DNA of 64,000 nt from Paraburkholderia fynbosensis (GTDB lineage Bacteria; Pseudomonadota; Gammaproteobacteria; Burkholderiales; Burkholderiaceae). Of this stretch, positions 59,389 to 64,000 are shown piece after piece. The position numbers and the translations under genes were made by a program. Where the stretch lies: contig NZ_CADIKI010000024.1 of the NCBI RefSeq assembly GCF_902859935.1, positions 62,001-126,000 on the forward strand, in the 5' to 3' direction. The notes beneath the pieces were generated by a model. It saw nothing but the letters and a program-made list of their open reading frames with translations. It ran no database searches and was not told where the DNA came from. Every line of letters begins with the position of its first letter. The first letter of the stretch is position 1.

Positions 59389-59859
59389 TGCGCGAGAAAC
59401 GGCGACAGCACTGCGAAGGCTGGAACGGCGGCTTGTTGCCCCACGGCGACGAATTTCAGGCACGAAAAGTACACGGCGCACGGCCGCACGGAGGTCACGC
59501 GGCTTAACCGAGGGCCAGTCGCTGCTCGTTCGTGCCATCGCCGAGGGGCTTGAAATCGCTCGGTGCGGTCAGCTGCGCAGTGGGTGCGCTTCATGCATTG
59601 CTTCTCCTACTCGACGGGACGGGGTGGGACGAAACTCGTCGGCGCAACGCTCGCCGACATCTGCGTCGACGAACGCGGGGCTCGCTGACTGCATCTAATC
59701 GGCACGGGGGTAGCCGGACGGGCAAGCTCGCATTGTCGCTGGGGCGAACGGCGCTCGACCAGCATCTCGTGCAGCGGCGACTTCCTCCCCGCCGGCACCC
59801 TGTGATCCGAAAACGCCGCTCGTCGCGAAGCCCGAGCAGGACAGCACCATGGGCATCAC
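59389..59859. other. Gene-free, probably decayed stretch
   Basis: About 470 bp with only Arg/Ser-rich short frames on both strands. No domain recognised; it links a secreted protein gene to a truncated rhodanese gene. Confidence 0.4.
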
Positions 59860-60195
59860 CTAACCCGATTGTCGAGCGCGATGCGGCGCTTCTTCGATCA
59901 GGCCGCCGACGTCATCGGCGCCGATCATCCGACGGCTGCGGAAAAGCTGCGATGGATTGCGCGTCAGACTGGTGCCGGTCGCCCACGCGACATGCAGACT
60001 GTCCGGCACGAGTCCGACAAATTTGCGTTCTTCGGCGGTGCGCACATCCACCAGCACGGCATCGCCGGCCTGGACGAGCGCCCACGCATCCTGCGGCGGC
60101 ACGCCGCCCGCGTAAGGCAAACCGGCATCGGCCGCGCGGGAGCGGGCGGCTTCGAGCAGCGCGCGGGTGGGTCGTTCTGCGAGTTCAAGCGTCAT
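59860..60195 (-). pseudogene. Rhodanese-like protein, C-terminally truncated
   Basis: The ATG at 60195 with GAAGGAGA upstream begins MTLELAERPTRALLEAARSR. The first half of a rhodanese domain follows (GGVPPQDAWALVQAGDAVLV, DVRTAEERKFVGLVPDSLHV, AWATGTSLTRNP). After Asn-Pro the sequence changes to unrelated residues and ends at 59860, so the catalytic Cys loop is lost. The start region is intact, which suggests a 3' deletion. Confidence 0.7.
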
Positions 60196-60281
60196 GACGT
60201 CTCCTTCGATATCATGCGAATTCTCACCCGCTGGTTCAAGGCACCGGCGAAAGCAACCGCCAATAGCCATCAGGAGACACT

Positions 60282-60332
60282 ATGAAAGAGACACGACCGA
60301 AGCCGAACCAATTAATTGTGATTTCTAAATAA
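60282..60332 (+). other. Possible 16-codon mini-ORF with strong ribosome site
   Basis: CAGGAGACACT precedes ATG at 60282; the frame encodes MKETRPKPNQLIVISK and stops. It may be the intact start of a deleted gene (the same kind of ending seen for neighbouring genes), or a short peptide. Divergent from the rhodanese remnant. Confidence 0.3.
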
Positions 60333-61057
60333 GCACCGGTTTGGTCGCTGCGGCTCGAAACTGCCCTGCTCCACGTCACCGACCGCCGCGAACTTCATTC
60401 CGGCGGGATCTCGAGCGGCACGACAAACATGCCTGCGGTGAATTCCATATGAAAATAGCCGCAGCGCGCGTAGGCCGCGATGCGTTCGAGCCGCTCGGGC
60501 GATTGCGCACCGTGGCCGGGCCCAGGCCTGTCGGGGGTGGCTTGATCAGAGCTAACGCTCGCATGCTTTGACCATTGCTTCTGTAGCGCGCGCAGCGGAT
60601 GCCGAAGTCCAACCCGGAACAAGGTTGTGCAAAGCGTGGCCATACGGCCTCCGTCGATTCATGGCTATACGAACGAATCTAGTGGCCCGCAAAAAGAAGC
60701 GCAAACAAGCTTTTATGGATTGGTTTTCGGAAAACGCATCAAACGCTAGTCAAGCCGGGTAGCCGCCGTTGCAAAGTCAAATCCACGCGGGAATAACGTT
60801 GCGAAAATAAATCGGTTCAGTCGCGCAGTCGCTCCGATAAAGTGATCCGGCATCGCGAGTGGCGTCCTTGCGCCTCACGCTCGAGCGGCGAATTGATCGG
60901 CGCGTTGCCGACGATGCTGAGCGAGTTCGGCCGGCTGCTACTGAAGCGAACCGCGCCGCGCGTCAAACTTCATTGAATGCCACAGTGCCATCGCTCATGA
61001 TGGGAGGTCGCGCCGCCGGGCGGCACGGCTCGACCTCCCATCGTGCACGGCTGTGTC
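60333..61057. other. Decayed region without intact genes
   Basis: Short frames only. A minus-strand piece near 60400-60490 (RIAAYARCGYFHMEFTAGMF) and a plus-strand piece near 60890-60980 (LIGALPTMLSEFGRLLLKRT) look like coding scraps without a recognisable family. Confidence 0.4.
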
Positions 61058-61253
61058 GTGTCAGGGCACCGGAGTCTGATGCACGCGCCCGCTGAAGTGA
61101 GCATAGAGGTTGTGGAACGTCAGGTTCGCCGTCGTCTGCCGGGTGGAGCCGTGCCGCTCGCCATATGTGGAGTCAGCACGACGCTCTCGAGCCCCCGCAA
61201 ATCCGGACCCACGTTGGGCTTGTCGCGGAACACGTCGAGCGACTTAAGGTCGT
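61058..61253 (-). pseudogene. D-2-hydroxyacid dehydrogenase, C-terminal fragment
   Basis: The minus strand reads DVFRDKPNVGPDLRGLESVV and LTPHMASGT (the catalytic-His and C-terminal segment of the D-isomer-specific dehydrogenase family), a frameshift, and then ANLTFHNLYAHFSGRVHQTP with a stop near 61058. Everything N-terminal is missing: the sequence is joined in frame to a LysR start at about 61253. Confidence 0.7.
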
Positions 61254-61323
61254 CAAGAGCGATGAGCAACTGAAGTTGCTTCGTGCGCAGCCTCGACATC
61301 AACACTTCGACAGTTGTCTTCAT
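61251..61323 (-). pseudogene. LysR-family regulator, first ~24 codons only
   Basis: MKTTVEVLMSRLRTKQLQLL then IALDDLKSL is the beginning of a LysR-type protein of the CbbR/GbpR-like kind (RLRTKQLxLLxALDDxxSLRKAA). Directly after DLKSL the frame continues into 2-hydroxyacid dehydrogenase sequence, marking a deletion joint. Confidence 0.65.
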
Positions 61324-61459
61324 CGTTTGACCGTGCCTGCAGCCCGAGTCGGAAAAGTTGTCTGATAACAAAAAAAGCTTTCAATATGCGACTTCAAGTT
61401 TTGGGACGTATAGTCGGGCCAATCGTCAATTGTCGGAAATTACACAGATGGAGGGCTAC

Positions 61460-61675
61460 ATGGCAAGCGCAACCTACCGCGGCGTATTCCCGGTTGCGCC
61501 CATCGTGTTCGACGACAGGGGGTGCCTCGACCTTGATGGTCAAAAGCGTGCGATAGACTTCCTGATCGACGCCGGGTCCAATGCCGTCTGTATTCTCGTG
61601 AACTTCTCCGAGCAATTCGTACTGACAGACGAAGAGCGCACGTCCGTGCAGAACACTGTGCTGGAACACGTGTAG
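61460..61675 (+). pseudogene. DapA-like (dihydrodipicolinate synthase family) protein, N-terminal fragment
   Basis: The start at 61460 has GGAGGG close upstream. MASATYRGVFPVAPIVFDDR, GCLDLDGQKRAIDFLIDAGS, NAVCILVNFSEQFVLTDEER fit the first barrel strands of DapA-family aldolases (FPVxPT, GELDLxxQxRAVDFxIDAG). The frame stops after LEHV, at about a quarter of the family's length, and an unrelated NodT piece follows. Confidence 0.7.
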
Positions 61676-61676
61676 C

Positions 61677-61761
61677 TCGACCCACAGCGCAGCCTGCTCG
61701 ACATCCAGACACGCCAGCTAAGCGCGAAAGTGCAGTTGCTGCATGCGCTCGGCGGCGGATG
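61677..61761 (+). pseudogene. NodT-type efflux outer-membrane protein, last ~27 codons
   Basis: The plus strand reads LDPQRSLLDIQTRQLSAKVQ and LLHALGGG followed by TGA. This is the usual C-terminal end of RND-efflux outer-membrane lipoproteins (AQRSLLDxxxxQLxxxVxLxxALGGGW). Only this piece is present. Confidence 0.6.
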
Positions 61762-61863
61762 ATCGCGCGATGAACAGGCTAAAGTGACCGCAACGCCGGC
61801 ACTCGTCGCAACGACGACGCAGCACAGCGCAAGCTAAACCTTCCTGCGCACGGCAAGTGCCGT

Positions 61864-62232
61864 TCAAGGGTTGAGTGCTGCCAAATCGGACGGCTGACAT
61901 GCACGTCCTGAAACATCCTCGTCGTCGTGCGCGGCCGTGGGCGGGTGGATCAATGCCTCTAGCCGCGCCTTGGTTGCGAGAAACGCCGGCGACGTAACCT
62001 GCGAATAGTCGCGGGGCTGCGGCACGGGCACCTCGATCAACTCCTGCACCTCACCGGGATTGGCCTTCAGGACCAGGATGCGGTCGGCAAGAAAGATCGC
62101 TTCGTCCTGGCCATGGGTGATGAACAGCGCAGTGACGTCGAAACTGCGCCAGATATCGAGAAAATGCGTACAGAAACACAACTTGCCGTTGGCGCCTATA
62201 AGATGGATCCCACGGAAATGCACGTCCATCAC
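61864..62232 (-). pseudogene. SsuB/TauB-type ABC ATPase, C-terminal fragment
   Basis: A 122-residue frame. From about residue 27 it matches the end of nitrate/sulfonate/taurine-type ATPases: IWRSFDVTALFITHGQDEAI, FLADRILVLKANPGEVQELI and VPVPQPRDYSQVTSPAFL (HGQDEA corresponds to the THDxxEA switch His). The Walker A, signature and Walker B are absent; the first 26 residues are unrelated joint sequence. Its ATG overlaps the isochorismatase stop by four bases, so it may still be translated. Confidence 0.65.
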
Positions 62233-62927
62233 GGATCGGATGGCGTGGTCACTTCGCTTAGACAGACCAGGATGTCCTGCATTGAAGCGGTTGTAGCCAG
62301 ATAACCTCCTTCGATCTGCAACAGGCGCAAGGCGATCTCATGTTCTTGCGGGTCAGGTTCCGCGCAGCAATCGGTGATCACCAGCACGTTGAACCCGCGG
62401 TCGCTCGCCTCGCGTGCCGTGGAGGTTACACACACGCCAGTTGTGACGCCCACCAGGACGAGATTCGAAATTCTCGACGTAACCAGCAGGTGATACAGGT
62501 CCGTTCCATGGAAAGCCCCCGTGCCGGGCTTGTCGATCACGATCTCGCCAGGCCGGGGTTCCAGTTCTGGAATGAATTGCCAGCCTGCTTCGCCACGTAT
62601 CAACAGCCGTCCGAGCGGTCCATGACTGCCGATTTCCGCACCGGCACGCGCGGTCTTCAGCCGCTTGCTCTCTGGCAGATCGGAGAGATCCGCGCGGTGA
62701 CCTTCACGGGTATGGATAATCTTGAGACCTGCCACAGCCGCGCGGTCACGGACCTCCTGGATGCGCGGAACGATCTTCCGGGCGGCCGCGATATCGCCTC
62801 CGCGCATCGCCATATAACCAAGTGGATCACAGAAGTCGCGCTGCATGTCGATCACGACGAGCGCCGTTGCCGCCGGATTGAAATCGCCCGTAACCGGGAA
62901 ATCGTAAGGCGTGCCACACACTCTCAT
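62229..62927 (-). CDS. Isochorismatase-family cysteine hydrolase
   Basis: A 232-residue enzyme of the cysteine hydrolase (biuret hydrolase/ureidoacrylate amidohydrolase-like) family: ALVVIDMQRDFCDPLGYMAM (catalytic Asp), and LVLVGVTTGVCVTSTAREAS (catalytic Cys, cis-peptide region VTTG). The start at 62927 (MRVCGTPYDFPV) overlaps the preceding stop as ATGA. In nitrile hydratase operons such a hydrolase can take the amide formed by the hydratase to the acid and ammonia. Cytosolic. Confidence 0.85.
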   Translation of the reverse strand: MRVCGTPYDFPVTGDFNPAATALVVIDMQRDFCDPLGYMAMRGGDIAAARKIVPRIQEVRDRAAVAGLKIIHTREGHRADLSDLPESKRLKTARAGAEIGSHGPLGRLLIRGEAGWQFIPELEPRPGEIVIDKPGTGAFHGTDLYHLLVTSRISNLVLVGVTTGVCVTSTAREASDRGFNVLVITDCCAEPDPQEHEIALRLLQIEGGYLATTASMQDILVCLSEVTTPSDP

Positions 62928-63340
62928 TGCCCACACTCCCGATTGATCGGTGAAGGCGAAAGCTTCATGTCAGCATGGTCGATGCCATGCTCGTGGTCAT
63001 GATCGTGCGCATTTGCCGCAAGCGCAGCACGAACCGCTTCCTCGGCGGCCATCAAACTGTGATCCCCGAACACGCCTTTCAGTTCAAGCAGTCCGCTGAG
63101 CGCAGCGACCCAGCGCGAGTAATACACTTCATCGCTGTCGATGGGACCGACCTGTCGCTCGAACGCGGCAATTTCCTCGATCAGCTTCTGCTGGAAGTCC
63201 GTCAGCGAGAATACCTTGCGCTCTGCTGCGGCCAGAACAAGGCCGAATGCACGCGCCGACCACGGTGTCGGAAAGCTGAGCGCCTCGAGATCACGAAATT
63301 CGACGAGCGATTTACACACCAGTACATCTTCCGGTTTCAT
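62924..63340 (-). CDS. Nitrile hydratase accessory/activator protein with His-rich tail
   Basis: A 138-residue protein. FPTPWSARAFGLVLAAAERK and VYYSRWVAALSGLLELKGVF resemble the N-terminal half of nitrile hydratase beta subunits, the pattern of the small accessory (P14K/NhlE-like) proteins that help cobalt insertion. The C-terminus carries AHDHDHEHGIDHADM, a metal-binding-looking stretch (about 113-126). It lies between the alpha subunit and the isochorismatase-like hydrolase, overlapping the latter. Confidence 0.75.
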   Translation of the reverse strand: MKPEDVLVCKSLVEFRDLEALSFPTPWSARAFGLVLAAAERKVFSLTDFQQKLIEEIAAFERQVGPIDSDEVYYSRWVAALSGLLELKGVFGDHSLMAAEEAVRAALAANAHDHDHEHGIDHADMKLSPSPINRECGQ

Positions 63341-63376
63341 CTGGTTTTCCTTTAACCAATCTGCACGATCGCTGGC

Positions 63377-63970
63377 CTACGCGACGACATGTGCGACGCC
63401 GATCATGGCGTCGCGTGTGACGAGCGCCGCGAGTGCCTCCACGTCGAGCAAGTCCGTTCCGCACGGCCGCTCGGGTAAGACCAGATAGCGAATCTCCGAA
63501 ACCGAATCCCAGACGCGAATCTCGACGTCAACGCCAAGTGCGAGGCCCATCTCCTCCAGCACGCGACGGGGCTCGCGTACGAGCCGCGAACGGTACGCAC
63601 TCGACTTGTACCAGGCCGGCGGCAATCCGAGGATCGGCCATGGGTAGCATGAACACAGCGTGCATATCACGACGTTATGAACCGCCGGGGTGTTTTCGAC
63701 AACGTGCAGCATTTCAGTTTCCGGGCCACCGATACCGAGTTCGGCGCATGCAGCAAGGCCGTCTGCAAGCAAGCGCGCCTTGAAGGTCGGATCCGTCCAG
63801 GCTTTCGCTACCACACGAGCGCCGTTCTTCGGACCCACTGTCTCTTCGTAGTACCGGACAATCTGATCGACGCGCGCGGATTCGAGCACGCCGATTTCGT
63901 TCAGCAAGCTTTCGATCGCCTCCGTGCGAACCGCCTGCCACGGTTTTTCCTCACTCGGTCGATGTGTCAT
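63377..63970 (-). CDS. nthA: Nitrile hydratase alpha subunit, cobalt type
   Basis: A 197-residue alpha subunit. The metal claw VVICTLCSCYPWPILGLPPA (about 99-118) has the CTLCSC form typical of cobalt enzymes (iron enzymes have CSLCSC); SRLVREPRRVLEEMGL follows as in the family. Thiocyanate hydrolase gamma subunits share this motif and cannot be fully excluded. Nitrile hydratase converts nitriles to amides in the cytosol. The ATG overlaps the stop of the preceding gene, probably the beta subunit. Confidence 0.88.
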   Translation of the reverse strand: MTHRPSEEKPWQAVRTEAIESLLNEIGVLESARVDQIVRYYEETVGPKNGARVVAKAWTDPTFKARLLADGLAACAELGIGGPETEMLHVVENTPAVHNVVICTLCSCYPWPILGLPPAWYKSSAYRSRLVREPRRVLEEMGLALGVDVEIRVWDSVSEIRYLVLPERPCGTDLLDVEALAALVTRDAMIGVAHVVA

Positions 63971-64000
63971 ACCGGCTCTCCGTCAACGGGTTCAAGATGG
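63967..64000 (-). CDS. Partial gene, probable nitrile hydratase beta subunit C-terminus
   Basis: The minus strand from the window edge reads HLEPVDGEPV and a TGA that overlaps the alpha-subunit ATG. A short, Pro/Glu-rich end just before the alpha gene is what a beta subunit would give in this operon order. Only ten codons are visible, so the call rests on position. Confidence 0.4.
   Translation of the reverse strand, partial: HLEPVDGEPV

Overview
The window looks like an accessory, transposon-rich stretch of a Burkholderiaceae replicon, most likely Paraburkholderia or a close relative on a secondary chromosome or megaplasmid. The basis is high G+C, NRRTFL-like and HAAT transporter gene content typical of that group, Burkholderia-type insertion sequences, and many decayed genes. 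No rRNA, tRNA or CRISPR array was seen.

Layout. 0-11 kb: a BON protein, a decayed IS6 element, two small conserved proteins (one UPF0158), a UvrD-type helicase followed by a RES/Xre toxin-antitoxin pair, an Hfq-like protein, a second RES/Xre pair on the other strand, a pair of 54-bp repeats, a tiny secreted protein, and an IS110 transposase with two in-frame stops inside an ISNCY-like remnant. 11.2-28.6 kb is the core: a 14-gene minus-strand array (urtABCDE, formamidase, SDR, a second HAAT transporter with a fused permease-ATPase, a DUF1028/GatC-like fusion, an amidase and a nitrilase-family hydrolase), divergent from an AmiC-AmiR sensor/antiterminator pair. The leader in front of urtA has a very good sigma-54 promoter, two candidate NtrC sites, a hairpin with a hexaloop of the kind ANTAR proteins bind, and an intrinsic terminator, so nitrogen control and inducer-dependent antitermination probably act together.

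28.8-31.6 kb is decayed (AraC-type regulator, IS5, Tn3 pieces). 31.6-45.1 kb is a second metabolic unit on the plus strand: a TetR regulator, a carbohydrate-type ABC importer, a three-subunit molybdenum hydroxylase with CoxG, a GarR-type dehydrogenase, a porin, a NIPSNAP protein and an M20 amidohydrolase; the substrate cannot be told from sequence. 45.6-49.1 kb carries three small unknown proteins, an orphan FliG and a CSS/EAL c-di-GMP phosphodiesterase. 49.2-55.6 kb is again full of fragments (Tn3, IS110, truncated RsbRD-type protein, TetR, DoxX, IS6) around an intact AAHS-type MFS transporter and a LysR regulator.

55.6-59.4 kb holds a YVTN beta-propeller protein, an ECF sigma factor, a cupredoxin, a DUF4142 protein with a hexanucleotide repeat, and a small secreted cysteine-rich protein. 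59.4-62.2 kb is a graveyard of gene ends (rhodanese, 2-hydroxyacid dehydrogenase, LysR, DapA-like, NodT, SsuB-like ATPase). The window closes with a cobalt-type nitrile hydratase operon (alpha subunit, accessory protein, isochorismatase-like hydrolase) whose beta subunit continues off the right edge.
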